Source: Collinsella sp.
GTDB taxonomy: Bacteria; Actinomycetota; Coriobacteriia; Coriobacteriales; Coriobacteriaceae
DNA: 64,000 nt
Reading direction: 5' to 3'
NCBI GenBank assembly: GCA_019414025.1
Contig: DXMU01000037.1
Coordinates: 62,001 to 126,000 of the forward strand
Translations under genes and position numbers: made by a program
Shown here: in pieces, positions 52,775 through 61,323 of the stretch
Layout of the letters: each line of letters starts with the position of its first letter
Numbering within the stretch: position 1 is the stretch's first letter
The notes under the pieces: generated by a model
Told to the model about the DNA's origin: nothing
What the model saw: the letters and a program-made list of their open reading frames with translations, nothing else
Databases searched by the model: none

Positions 52775-53541
52775 AGTGGTAGCATTAAACTGAACGGTGA
52801 AAAATACACTAACACTAACAGCGGAGATGACGACGTCGATGCCCTTCATGCAGCTGAGCACGTCCATCGTCGGCTTCCATCGGGGCTGTTCCGACTGGGA
52901 CTCCACCTTGGATTCCAGGTCCTTCTTCTCGTCTACCGCCCGCTTGACGCGCTCCTTATAGCAGTCGAGGGCCTGCTGGGCCGTGGGGTCGGCCATCTCC
53001 GCGGCTTCGATCCAGGCCCAGTGCGCCCTGGTCCACGTCCCGAGCCTCCTTCTCTGGTCGTCTCCGCCGGGGTGGCACTGCCCATTCCTGGGCAGGTACT
53101 TGGAGAGGCGCTGCTTGACGGTAACACGGTAACCTCTCCCGGGCATCGGCAGGGGCCTGGGAGAGGTCCCTGGCGCCCTCGCACTCGCAGTCGGGGACGT
53201 GGACCTCGACGATTTCGTGCAGTGCGAGCTGCTTGGCCGAAAACTCGGCGTCGCGCTTGTCGGTCTTGCGTCGCTTGTCGGCCGCGGGCCTCTGCATCTT
53301 GGAGACCGCGCCGATGACGCAGTCCACGCCGAGGCAGCGCGGCTCCCTGCAGAAGGGAAAGCCGGTGACGCCGGACTCGTAGACTGCCCCGGGCGACTCG
53401 ATAGAAAGGATCGAGTCGGCGACGGAGGCGGGGTCGTAGGAGAAGGGGCTTCCCGCCGATCTCGCCCGTGAACGGATTGAAGGCGCATCCTTTGATGCTG
53501 CGGGCGTGCACCTCAAGGCCAATAGAGGCAACATGTGGCAT
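52775..53541 (-). pseudogene. Frameshifted, 3'-truncated IS110-family transposase
   Basis: Minus-strand pieces in three frames: PHVASIGLEVHARSIKGCAF (from 53541), then CVIGAVSKMQRPAADKRRKT with DKRDAEFSAKQLALHEIVEV (about 53330–53190), then VKQRLSKYLPRNGQ and the IS110 C-terminal-like SCMKGIDVVISAV (to about 52800). Catalytic DEDD-domain order fits IS110/IS492. At least two frameshifts inactivate it. It marks the right edge of the island. Confidence 0.85.
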
Positions 53542-53684
53542 TGTGAGCCAGTCTCGCATTGTGGCAACCTGGCTGGCTGCCGGATTTTAATGACGACGAC
53601 CATTGTCAGCCTTGGCCCACGAATCAAAAGACGATACGAAGCAGGGGCTCACATTGTTCTGCTCATATCGTCTTTATGGCGCAC

Positions 53685-53752
53685 TACCATTCACCGAAAT
53701 TCGGCAACTTTTTCATTCTCTATATACATGTTTAAACAACATGTTCTACAAT
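53685..53752 (+). promoter_or_regulatory. malQ promoter and operator region
   Basis: ACCATTCACCGA (53686–53697), a GTTTAAAC-centred palindrome CATGTTTAAACAACATG (53727–53743), and a -10-like TACAAT at 53747–53752. The palindrome matches operators at 62.7–63.9 kb. Confidence 0.65.
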
Positions 53753-53765
53753 AGGGACAATAGAA

Positions 53766-55343
53766 ATGGAAACTCGGGACGAGCCGTTTATCCATCTACG
53801 GCGCAGCCCCTTATTCAAAAGGACGGTGAGTGCATCCATGGAGCATGCAAGCGGTGTTCTCATGCCCATCTCGTCTCTGCCCGGACCGTATGGCATCGGC
53901 GGCTTTGGCTGGAACGCCTATGACTTTGTCGATTTCCTCGCCTCGTGCAAACAACATTATTGGCAGATTCTGCCCCTTACGACGACGAGCTATGGCGACT
54001 CGCCCTATCAGTCGTTCTCGGCCCGTGCGGGCAATCCCAATTTCATTGACTTTGCCGAGCTCATCGAGGCAGGTTACCTGGAGCAGCGCGATATCGACGG
54101 CGTGTACCTGGGCTCCGACCCCAGCAATGTCGACTATGGCGCCATCTTTGGTGGCCGTCGTCAGATTCTCGACCGCGCCGCCGAGCGCTTTGCCGCCGAC
54201 AAGCCGGCCGACTTCGACGAGTTTGTCCAAACCAACGAAGACTGGCTCATCCCCTACTGCGAGTTCATGACCGTCAAGGAGGAGTGCGGTCTCAAGGCAT
54301 TTTGGGAGTGGCCCGCAGAGCTCCGTACCCGCGGTGAGGCTTCTGCCAAGGTCTGCGCCGCCCATCCCGCGCGCATGCTCTACCACCAGATGACGCAGTA
54401 CTTCTTCGATCGCCAGTGGAGCCGCCTCAAGGCCTATGCCAACGAGCGCGACATTCTCATCATCGGCGACCTGCCCATCTATGTCTCGCGTGACTCCGTC
54501 GAGATGTGGGCGACACCTGAGCTCTTTAAGATCGACGCCGCCGGCAATCCCGTGAGCGTCGCCGGCACGCCGCCCGACCAGTTCTCGGCCACCGGCCAGT
54601 ACTGGGGCAACCCCATCTACGACTGGGACGCCATGGAGGCCGACGGCTTCTCCTGGTGGGAGGGCCGCATTCGCGCCGCCCTCGACATGTACGACGTCAT
54701 CCGCCTGGATCACTTCCGCGGCTTCGAGGCCTATTGGGAGGTGCCGTTCTCCTCGCCTGATTCGTCCTACGGTTCGTGGACGCAGGGTCCCGGCCTCAAG
54801 CTCTTCAAGACACTCGAGGAAAAGCTCGGCACGCTGCCCATCATCGCCGAGGACCTGGGCTTCCTCACCCCCGGCGTCATCGATATGCGCGACAACTCGG
54901 GCTTCCCCGGCATGAAGATCCTGCAGTTTGCCTTTGAGGGCACCAACTCGTACTACCTGCCGCACAACTACATTGCCAACACCGTCGCCTACGTGGGCAC
55001 CCACGACAACGAGACGGCACGCGGTTGGTTTGAGGGAACGGCCACCCCTCGTCAGCGCGAGCAGGCAGCCCTGTACACCCATCAGCAGGCCGGCGAACCC
55101 ATGGCAGATGCACTCAATCGCACCATCGCCGCCAGCGTGAGCGACACGTGCATCTACACCATGCAGGACCTGCTCAACTTGGGCAACGAGGCGCGCATCA
55201 ACACCCCTGCCACGCTGGGCGGCAACTGGACCTGGCGCATGCTCGACGGCGCCATCACCCGCGAGCTCGAGCACAAACTCACCGACTGGACCGAGACCTA
55301 CTTCCGCATCCCGTCGGAAGCCAAAATCGAGCTTCCTCAATAG
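53766..55343 (+). CDS. malQ: 4-alpha-glucanotransferase (amylomaltase)
   Basis: 525 residues. GH77 enzyme: GVLMPISSLPGPYGIGGFG, YWQILPLTTTSYGDSPYQSFS, DLPIYVSRDSVEMW, nucleophile Asp in VIRLDHFRGFEAYW, acid/base Glu in IIAEDLGFL, and GTHDNETARGW. It transfers alpha-1,4-glucan segments between maltodextrins, releasing glucose. AGGGAC lies 7 bases before the ATG. A terminator-like hairpin separates it from the phosphorylase gene. Confidence 0.97.
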   Translation: METRDEPFIHLRRSPLFKRTVSASMEHASGVLMPISSLPGPYGIGGFGWNAYDFVDFLASCKQHYWQILPLTTTSYGDSPYQSFSARAGNPNFIDFAELIEAGYLEQRDIDGVYLGSDPSNVDYGAIFGGRRQILDRAAERFAADKPADFDEFVQTNEDWLIPYCEFMTVKEECGLKAFWEWPAELRTRGEASAKVCAAHPARMLYHQMTQYFFDRQWSRLKAYANERDILIIGDLPIYVSRDSVEMWATPELFKIDAAGNPVSVAGTPPDQFSATGQYWGNPIYDWDAMEADGFSWWEGRIRAALDMYDVIRLDHFRGFEAYWEVPFSSPDSSYGSWTQGPGLKLFKTLEEKLGTLPIIAEDLGFLTPGVIDMRDNSGFPGMKILQFAFEGTNSYYLPHNYIANTVAYVGTHDNETARGWFEGTATPRQREQAALYTHQQAGEPMADALNRTIAASVSDTCIYTMQDLLNLGNEARINTPATLGGNWTWRMLDGAITRELEHKLTDWTETYFRIPSEAKIELPQ

Positions 55344-55391
55344 GAGCTACCGCGCCCGACCCCTCCCCACCGTGCGGACGCGCTTGCTTTT

Positions 55392-55431
55392 CCCGCGCGA
55401 GGCCACCCCAATCCCCTCGCGCGGGCTTCTT
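55392..55431 (+). terminator. Hairpin between malQ and the phosphorylase gene
   Basis: Perfect 11-bp stem CCCGCGCGAGG / CCTCGCGCGGG followed by CTTCTT; may partly terminate malQ transcripts. Confidence 0.65.
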
Positions 55432-55471
55432 ATGAATTGCAGACATGAAACAACCCATCACAGGAGAAAAC

Positions 55472-57739
55472 ATGCCCCAAATTAACCTCATGGAACTCGC
55501 CGAGCAGTCTTTTGGCACCTCGCTCGAGCAGCTCGACGACCGTCGCATTTACAAGCTGCTGGTCAAACTCGTGCAGGAGCGCTCCGCCACCTGCCCGCTC
55601 AACAACGGCAAGAAAAAGCTCTATTACATTTCCGCCGAATTTTTGATCGGCAAGCTGCTCATCAACAACATGATCGACCTCGGCATCTACGACGAGGTTA
55701 AGGACCAGCTCACCGCCGCAGGCCACGACCTCAACAAGATCGAGGAATTCGAGGTCGAGCCGTCGCTCGGCAACGGCGGCATGGGCCGCCTGGCCGCGTG
55801 CTTCCTGGATTCCATCGCCACGCTGGGCTTGACCGGCGATGGCGTGGGCCTCAACTATCACTACGGTCTGTTCCGTCAGCGCTTTGTCGACAACCAGCAG
55901 AAGGCCGTCCCCGACGAGTGGCTCGGTGAGCAGGACATCCTAGTCGACGATGACCGCTCCTACACCGTCGAGTTCGGCGATTTTGCCGTTACCTCCAAGC
56001 TCGTCAACATCGATGTGCCCGGTTACGACCAGCCCACCAAGAACCGCCTGCGCCTGTTCGACCTGGCGAGCGTCGACGACGGCCTGGTCCCCGGCAGCTC
56101 CATCGACTTCGACAAGACCGAGATCGCCAAGAACCTCACCTTGTTCCTCTACCCCGACGATTCCGACGAGCAGGGCCGCCTACTTCGCATCTATCAGGAG
56201 TACTTCATGGTGAGCAACGCCGCCCAGCTCCTGATCGACGAGGCCGTCGAGCGCGGCAGCAACCTGCACGATCTGGCCGACTACGCCGTGGTCCAAATTA
56301 ACGACACGCACCCCACCATGGTCATCCCCGAGCTCATCCGCCTGCTCACCACCGAGCACGACATCGAGTTTGACGAGGCCGTGACCATCGTGCGCTCCAT
56401 GGTCGCCTACACCAACCACACGATCCTTGCCGAGGCGCTCGAGAAGTGGCCGCTCGCCAGCCTGCAGAAGGTCTCCCCCGCCATCGCCGACATTATCGTC
56501 AAGCTCGATGAGATCGCGAAAGCCGAGCACGATGACCCGCGCGTCGCCATCATCGACGAGCACGACACCGTCCACATGGCCCACATGGACATCCACTTTG
56601 GCTTCTCCATCAACGGCGTAGCCGCCCTCCACACCAAGATCCTGGAGGACACCGAGCTTCATCCGTTCTACGAGATCTATCCCGAGAAGTTCTCCAACAA
56701 GACCAACGGCATCACCTTCCGCCGCTGGATCCATGGGGCCAACCCCGCGCTCGCCAGCCTGCTCGACGATGTGATCGGCACCGACTGGCGCAGCACCGGC
56801 GATCTGAGCAAACTCGCCAAGTTCGCCGACGACAAGGACGTTCTTGAGCGCCTGGCCGCCACCAAGGTCGAGGCTAAGGCCATCATGCGCCAGTTCATGG
56901 CGCTCGAGCAGGGCGTGACCATTCCCTCCAACGCTATCATCGATGTTCAGGTTAAGCGCATCCACGAGTACAAGCGCCAGCAGATGCTCGCGCTCTACAT
57001 CATCTGGAAGTACCTCGATATCAAGAACGGCAACAGACCTAAGCACCCCGTCACCATCATCTTTGGCGGCAAGGCGGCGCCTGCCTACACTATCGCGCAG
57101 GACATCATCCATCTGATCCTGACGCTGTCGCAGTGGATTGCAAACGACCCCGACGTGGCTCCCTACCTGCAGGTTGTCATGATCGAGAACTACAACGTCA
57201 CCGCCGCCGAGAGCGTGATCCCCGCCGCTGACATCTCCGAGCAGATCAGCCTGGCCTCCAAGGAGGCGAGCGGCACCTCCAACATGAAGTTCATGCTCAA
57301 CGGCGCCCTAACCCTGTGCACGCTCGACGGCGCCAACGTGGAGATTGCCGAGCTCGTGGGCGACGAGAACATCTATACCTTTGGTGCCTCGTCCAAACAG
57401 GTCGAGCAGCTCTATGCCGACGGCACCTATGACGCCGGTGTGCTCTACCGCAAGCCCGGCATTAAACTGCTGGTGGACTTCATCACCAACCCGGCCTTTA
57501 TGGCGACCGGCAATGCCGAGCGCCTGCAGCGCCTGCACGACGACATTAAGGGCAAGGACTGGTTTATGGCCCTGCTTGACATTGAGGAGTACATCCAGAC
57601 CAAGGAGCGCGTGCTGGCCGACTACGAGGACCAGGACGCCTGGATGCGCAAGGCGCTCATCAATATCGCCAACGCCGGCACCTTCTCGTCCGACCGCACC
57701 ATCTCCCAGTACAACGACGAGATCTGGCACCTGAGCTAG
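55472..57739 (+). CDS. Glycogen/maltodextrin phosphorylase
   Basis: 755 residues from the ATG at 55472 (AGGAG at 55462–55466); the start at 55445 lacks a ribosome site. GT35 enzyme: LYYISAEFLIGKLL, PSLGNGGMGRLAACFLDS, VQINDTHPTMVIPELIR, and EASGTSNMKFMLNGALTLCT with the pyridoxal-phosphate lysine. It releases glucose 1-phosphate from maltodextrin or glycogen. Works with MalQ in cytoplasmic alpha-glucan breakdown. Confidence 0.96.
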   Translation: MPQINLMELAEQSFGTSLEQLDDRRIYKLLVKLVQERSATCPLNNGKKKLYYISAEFLIGKLLINNMIDLGIYDEVKDQLTAAGHDLNKIEEFEVEPSLGNGGMGRLAACFLDSIATLGLTGDGVGLNYHYGLFRQRFVDNQQKAVPDEWLGEQDILVDDDRSYTVEFGDFAVTSKLVNIDVPGYDQPTKNRLRLFDLASVDDGLVPGSSIDFDKTEIAKNLTLFLYPDDSDEQGRLLRIYQEYFMVSNAAQLLIDEAVERGSNLHDLADYAVVQINDTHPTMVIPELIRLLTTEHDIEFDEAVTIVRSMVAYTNHTILAEALEKWPLASLQKVSPAIADIIVKLDEIAKAEHDDPRVAIIDEHDTVHMAHMDIHFGFSINGVAALHTKILEDTELHPFYEIYPEKFSNKTNGITFRRWIHGANPALASLLDDVIGTDWRSTGDLSKLAKFADDKDVLERLAATKVEAKAIMRQFMALEQGVTIPSNAIIDVQVKRIHEYKRQQMLALYIIWKYLDIKNGNRPKHPVTIIFGGKAAPAYTIAQDIIHLILTLSQWIANDPDVAPYLQVVMIENYNVTAAESVIPAADISEQISLASKEASGTSNMKFMLNGALTLCTLDGANVEIAELVGDENIYTFGASSKQVEQLYADGTYDAGVLYRKPGIKLLVDFITNPAFMATGNAERLQRLHDDIKGKDWFMALLDIEEYIQTKERVLADYEDQDAWMRKALINIANAGTFSSDRTISQYNDEIWHLS

Positions 57740-57767
57740 CTCATTCCCCTTACCCATTCTCTTGAGA

Positions 57768-57799
57768 AACGGAGTCGTGGCGACACGGCTCCGTTTTTT
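57768..57799 (+). terminator. Terminator of the phosphorylase gene
   Basis: AACGGAGTCGTG-GCGA-CACGGCTCCGTT followed by TTTT, 28 bases after the stop. Confidence 0.9.
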
Positions 57800-57838
57800 G
57801 TGCCCGCACGTTACCCTGTGACCCGACTCGACAAACAA

Positions 57839-58134
57839 TCTCGATCTGTAACAACTACTCGGTAAAAACGGCCCCAGCTGTTACAGATTGAGACATACCG
57901 GCCCCTCCCTTTGGGTTTATCTCAATCTGTAACATCTGGTACCAAAAATTGGTTCTTCCTGTTACAGATCGAGACAAACGGAATCGTCCCGCAGCAATAT
58001 CTCAATCTGAAACATCTAGCAGCTGAAATTCGCCTTTGGTGTTACAGATTTAGATGAAATGGTTAGCTAAGCGGAACCGTCTCGATCTGTAATATCTAAC
58101 GTCCGAAATCGGCCCTACCTGTTACAGATCGAGA
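57839..58134. repeat. Array of eight alternating inverted 15-mers, 40-bp pitch
   Basis: The 15-mer TGTTACAGATYGAGA occurs at 57879, 57960, 58040 and 58120 on the plus strand and, as its reverse complement, at 57839, 57920, 58000 and 58080. Successive starts are 40, 41, 40, 40, 40, 40 and 40 bp apart. Mismatches are at most one or two per copy. The 25-base cores within each pair share a central AAA but otherwise vary. No ORF is present. It lies between two convergent genes and their terminators. Confidence 0.95.
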
Positions 58135-58167
58135 CAAGCGACCGGTCAGACAATCCCAACACAAAGA

Positions 58168-58206
58168 AAGGCTCCCCTCTCGCCCAGTGGACGGGAGGGG
58201 AGCCTT
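58168..58206. terminator. Terminator of the msmK-like gene
   Basis: 12-bp stem AAGGCTCCCCTC / GAGGGGAGCCTT. On the minus strand it is followed by TCTTTGTG, and on the plus strand by ATAT. It starts 69 bases after the stop at 58275. Confidence 0.8.
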
Positions 58207-58274
58207 ATATGTGACCACGGCAAAAGGATGGCAAAGCCGCAGTCGCCCAAAAGGAGGGCCTGATTGGATCGGGC

Positions 58275-59474
58275 CTAGATAAGGTTCTTGCCAGAGACCT
58301 TATCGAAGAGGTGGGTCGCGTTCTTCTCGAACTTGAACCAGATGGGGTCGCCTGCCTTGAGCGCGCCCTTGGCCTCGAGGTCGACGACGGGGATAATCAG
58401 GACAAACTGGCCGTCGGGAGCGGTCACGTGGACATGCTCGGTCGAGCCCATGAGCTCGGTCACCTCGACGGTGCCCTGGAGCGCACCCTCCTCGCCCTTG
58501 TCGGCAAGCAGGATCTGCTCGGGGCGCACGCCGGCCGTAATCTCCTTCACGTCGCCGCCGTCCCAGTTGAGGGCAAGCTGAGCGCAAGTCTCCGGGGCGA
58601 GCGCCACGTTCATATCCTCGGTCTTGACAGTAAAGCCGTTGCCCGAGCGCACCAGCTGGGCATCGAAGAAGTTCATCTGCGGCACGCCGATGAAGCCGGC
58701 GACGAAGATGTTCGCGGGATGGTTGAAGACCTCCTGCGGCGTGGCGATCTGCTGGACGACGCCGTCCTTCATGACCACGATGCGGTCGCCGAGGGTCATA
58801 GCCTCGGTCTGGTCGTGGGTAACGTAGATGAAGGTGCCCTTGATCTCGTGACGCAGCTTAATGAGCTCGGCGCGCATCTGGTTACGAAGCTTGGCATCCA
58901 GGTTGGACAGCGGCTCGTCCATCAGGAAGACCTTGGGGTCACGCACGATGGCGCGGCCGATGGCGACGCGCTGGCGCTGGCCGCCGGAGAGTGCCTTGGG
59001 CTTACGGTCAAGATACTCGGTAATACCCAGGATCTCGGCAGCGGAGCGAACCTTGCGGTCGATCTCGTCCTTGGGGACCTTCTTGAGCTCGAGCGTAAAC
59101 GCCATGTTCTCGTACACCGTCATATTGGGGTACAGAGCATAGCTCTGGAACACCATGGCGATGTCGCGGTCCTTGGGAGCGACGTCGTTGACGCGCTTGC
59201 CGTCGATGAGCACGTCGCCCGAGGTGATATCCTCCAGGCCGGCGACCATGCGCATCGTCGTGGACTTACCGCAGCCAGAAGGGCCAACGAGGACGATGAA
59301 CTCCTGGTCGTGAACGGTGAGGTTGAAGTCCTCTACAGCGAGCACACCGTCCTCGGTAACCTTGAGGTTGTGCTTCTTCTCCTCGGTTTTCTTCTTTTTG
59401 CCAAAGAAGCCCTTCTTTTTTGACTCGTTGTTGGGATACACCTTCTGAACATGTTTGAGAACGATCTCGGCCAT
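58275..59474 (-). CDS. Carbohydrate ABC transporter ATPase (MsmK/UgpC type)
   Basis: 399 residues. Walker A LVGPSGCGKSTTMRM, signature ALSGGQRQRVAIGRA, Walker B VFLMDEPLSNLDAKLR, H-loop YVTHDQTEAM, then the two OB-like regulatory domains typical of MsmK/MalK (MNFFDAQLVRSG; ITAGVRPEQILLAD). A lysine-rich insertion (about 14–30: NNESKKKGFFGKKKKTEEKK) lies near the N-terminus and is unusual. MsmK-type ATPases can serve several sugar importers. GAAAGGTAAAGAC precedes the ATG. Confidence 0.95.
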   Translation of the reverse strand: MAEIVLKHVQKVYPNNESKKKGFFGKKKKTEEKKHNLKVTEDGVLAVEDFNLTVHDQEFIVLVGPSGCGKSTTMRMVAGLEDITSGDVLIDGKRVNDVAPKDRDIAMVFQSYALYPNMTVYENMAFTLELKKVPKDEIDRKVRSAAEILGITEYLDRKPKALSGGQRQRVAIGRAIVRDPKVFLMDEPLSNLDAKLRNQMRAELIKLRHEIKGTFIYVTHDQTEAMTLGDRIVVMKDGVVQQIATPQEVFNHPANIFVAGFIGVPQMNFFDAQLVRSGNGFTVKTEDMNVALAPETCAQLALNWDGGDVKEITAGVRPEQILLADKGEEGALQGTVEVTELMGSTEHVHVTAPDGQFVLIIPVVDLEAKGALKAGDPIWFKFEKNATHLFDKVSGKNLI

Positions 59475-59542
59475 GTCTTTACCTTTCGATACGCGGCGCC
59501 GCGCTGAGAGGCGCCGCCAAAACTTGCAAAACAGTTACGGCA

Positions 59543-60382
59543 TCAGCCCTTGACGGCACCTGCCACAACGCCGTCAATGATGTACTTCTGGCAGAAGATG
59601 TACATGATGACGATGGGGATGACGACCATCATGATGCATGCCATCATGGGGCCGAGCTCGACGTGGCCATAGCCGCCACGGAAGTACTGGATCAAGATAG
59701 GAATGGTCTTGTACTTGGTGGAGTCGAGCGTAAGGTAGGGCAGCAGATAGTCGTTCCAGACCCACATGGTCTCAAGGATGCCGACCGAAAGATAGGTGGG
59801 CTTCATAATGGGAAGGACGATCTTAAAGAACACCTGGACCGGGTTGCAGCCGTCGATCATGGCCGCTTCCTCAATCTCGAGCGGGATGTTCTTGACGAAG
59901 CCGGCGAACATAAAGACCGCGAGGCCCGCGCCAAAACCGAGGTAGATGAAGCAGATGTTAAACGGCGTGTTAAAGCCGATGCGGTCCGCGAGGTTGGACA
60001 GCGTGAACATGAGCATCTGGAACGGTACGACCATCGAGAAGACGAACAGGTAATAGAAGAAGTTCGAGATCTTGCTGTTGACGCGCACCACGTACCAAGC
60101 GCACATGGAGCAGCACACCAGAATCAGCACGACCGACGTGACCGTGATGATAAGCGAGTACATAAACGCCGAGGCAAAGCCCTGCTCGTTCAGAGCGTGC
60201 ACGTAGTTTGCGAGGCCGTTGAACGTCTCGGGCGTGAGCAGATCGAACGCCGTGGTGGTGCTGATTGCGGTCGCTTTCTTAAAGGAATTGAGCGCAATCA
60301 TGAACACGGGGTAGATCCATGCGAGCGACAGGATCGTAAAGAAGATCGAGAGCGCGCGGTTGATAGCCTTATCGCGTTTCAT
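59543..60382 (-). CDS. Sugar ABC transporter permease, MalG type
   Basis: 279 residues with six membrane helices. The coupling motif is visible as EEAAMIDGCNPVQVFFKIVLP (EAA loop near residue 190). Closest in layout to MalG/GanQ. It overlaps the upstream permease stop (TAATG) and forms the channel with it. Confidence 0.94.
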   Translation of the reverse strand: MKRDKAINRALSIFFTILSLAWIYPVFMIALNSFKKATAISTTTAFDLLTPETFNGLANYVHALNEQGFASAFMYSLIITVTSVVLILVCCSMCAWYVVRVNSKISNFFYYLFVFSMVVPFQMLMFTLSNLADRIGFNTPFNICFIYLGFGAGLAVFMFAGFVKNIPLEIEEAAMIDGCNPVQVFFKIVLPIMKPTYLSVGILETMWVWNDYLLPYLTLDSTKYKTIPILIQYFRGGYGHVELGPMMACIMMVVIPIVIMYIFCQKYIIDGVVAGAVKG

Positions 60383-61236
60383 TACTGCTGCACCTCCTTG
60401 GACCTCGTGGCCTTAAGCTGGATCATAGAAATAGCGACAACCAGGATGCAGAAGATAACTGCCTTGGCCTGACCGATGCCCTGCCATGCGATGCCAGCAC
60501 GCGAATAGAACGTGTTGTAGATGTTCAGGGCGAGCATCTCGGTGGAGTGCGCCGGGGCGCCACCGGTAAGGGCGAGGTTCTGGTCGAACAGCTTAAAGCC
60601 GTTGGTGATGGACAGGAACAGGCAGATGGTGATGGTCGGCATCAGGTTGGGGATCTTAACCTTCCAAAACGTCTGCCATGCCGTAGCGCCATCGACCTTG
60701 GCGGCCTCGATGTAGTCAGACGGAATGGACTGCAGACCGGCGATGTAGATGATCATCATGTAGCCGACCTGTTGCCACAGGGTCAGGATGATAAGGCCCC
60801 AGAAGCCAGCGGCGGAGTTGAGGGCGATAAGCTGGGCACCCACGTTGGAGAGCAGGCAGTTGATCAGAATCTGCCAAATGTAACCCAGTACAATGCCGCC
60901 AATCAGGTTAGGCATAAAGAAAATCGTACGGAAGATGTTGGTGCCCTTGAGCGCCTTGCGAGTGAGCGCCTGCGCAATGGCCAGCGCGATCACGTTGATG
61001 AGCACCGTCGACAGGAAGGCAAACGCCACGGTAAAGAAGAAGGACGTGGAGAACTGCGGATCTGACAGTGCGCGCACGTAGTTCTCGATACCGACAAAGT
61101 GCGCGTTATTAATGGTAATAAACTGGCAGAACGAGAGATAGAAACCCTGGATAAAGGGAATCACGAACCCGATCATAAACGCCAGGCACGTGGGCAGCAT
61201 AAAGAGCGGCCACCAGCGTTTGAGTGCTTTGCCCAT
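60382..61236 (-). CDS. Sugar ABC transporter permease, MalF type
   Basis: 284 residues with six membrane helices. The EAA loop reads YIEAAKVDGATAWQTFWKVKIP. GAAAGGACCCTTCT precedes the ATG. It heads the permease part of the transcript after the 61258–61291 hairpin. Confidence 0.94.
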   Translation of the reverse strand: MGKALKRWWPLFMLPTCLAFMIGFVIPFIQGFYLSFCQFITINNAHFVGIENYVRALSDPQFSTSFFFTVAFAFLSTVLINVIALAIAQALTRKALKGTNIFRTIFFMPNLIGGIVLGYIWQILINCLLSNVGAQLIALNSAAGFWGLIILTLWQQVGYMMIIYIAGLQSIPSDYIEAAKVDGATAWQTFWKVKIPNLMPTITICLFLSITNGFKLFDQNLALTGGAPAHSTEMLALNIYNTFYSRAGIAWQGIGQAKAVIFCILVVAISMIQLKATRSKEVQQ

Positions 61237-61257
61237 AGAAGGGTCCTTTCAATATGC

Positions 61258-61291
61258 AGGGGGCGGGCAAACCTACGTCTGCCCGCCCCCT
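61258..61291 (-). terminator. Attenuator-like hairpin between binding protein and permeases
   Basis: Perfect 12-bp stem AGGGGGCGGGCA / TGCCCGCCCCCT with a 10-base loop and no T-tract. This position commonly makes the binding protein more abundant than the permeases. Confidence 0.7.
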
Positions 61292-61323
61292 GTCGCTAAT
61301 CAGATAGCTTGGGCAGCAACTGC

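Noticed and set aside
38902..53541. Prophage or conjugative element
   Set aside because: No integrase, capsid, portal, relaxase or replication genes are present; only transposase remnants.
53811..55340. 509-residue minus-strand frame over malQ
   Set aside because: Antisense shadow of a clearly functional GH77 gene.
57839..58134. CRISPR array
   Set aside because: Repeats alternate orientation, spacers share a pattern and no cas genes are nearby.
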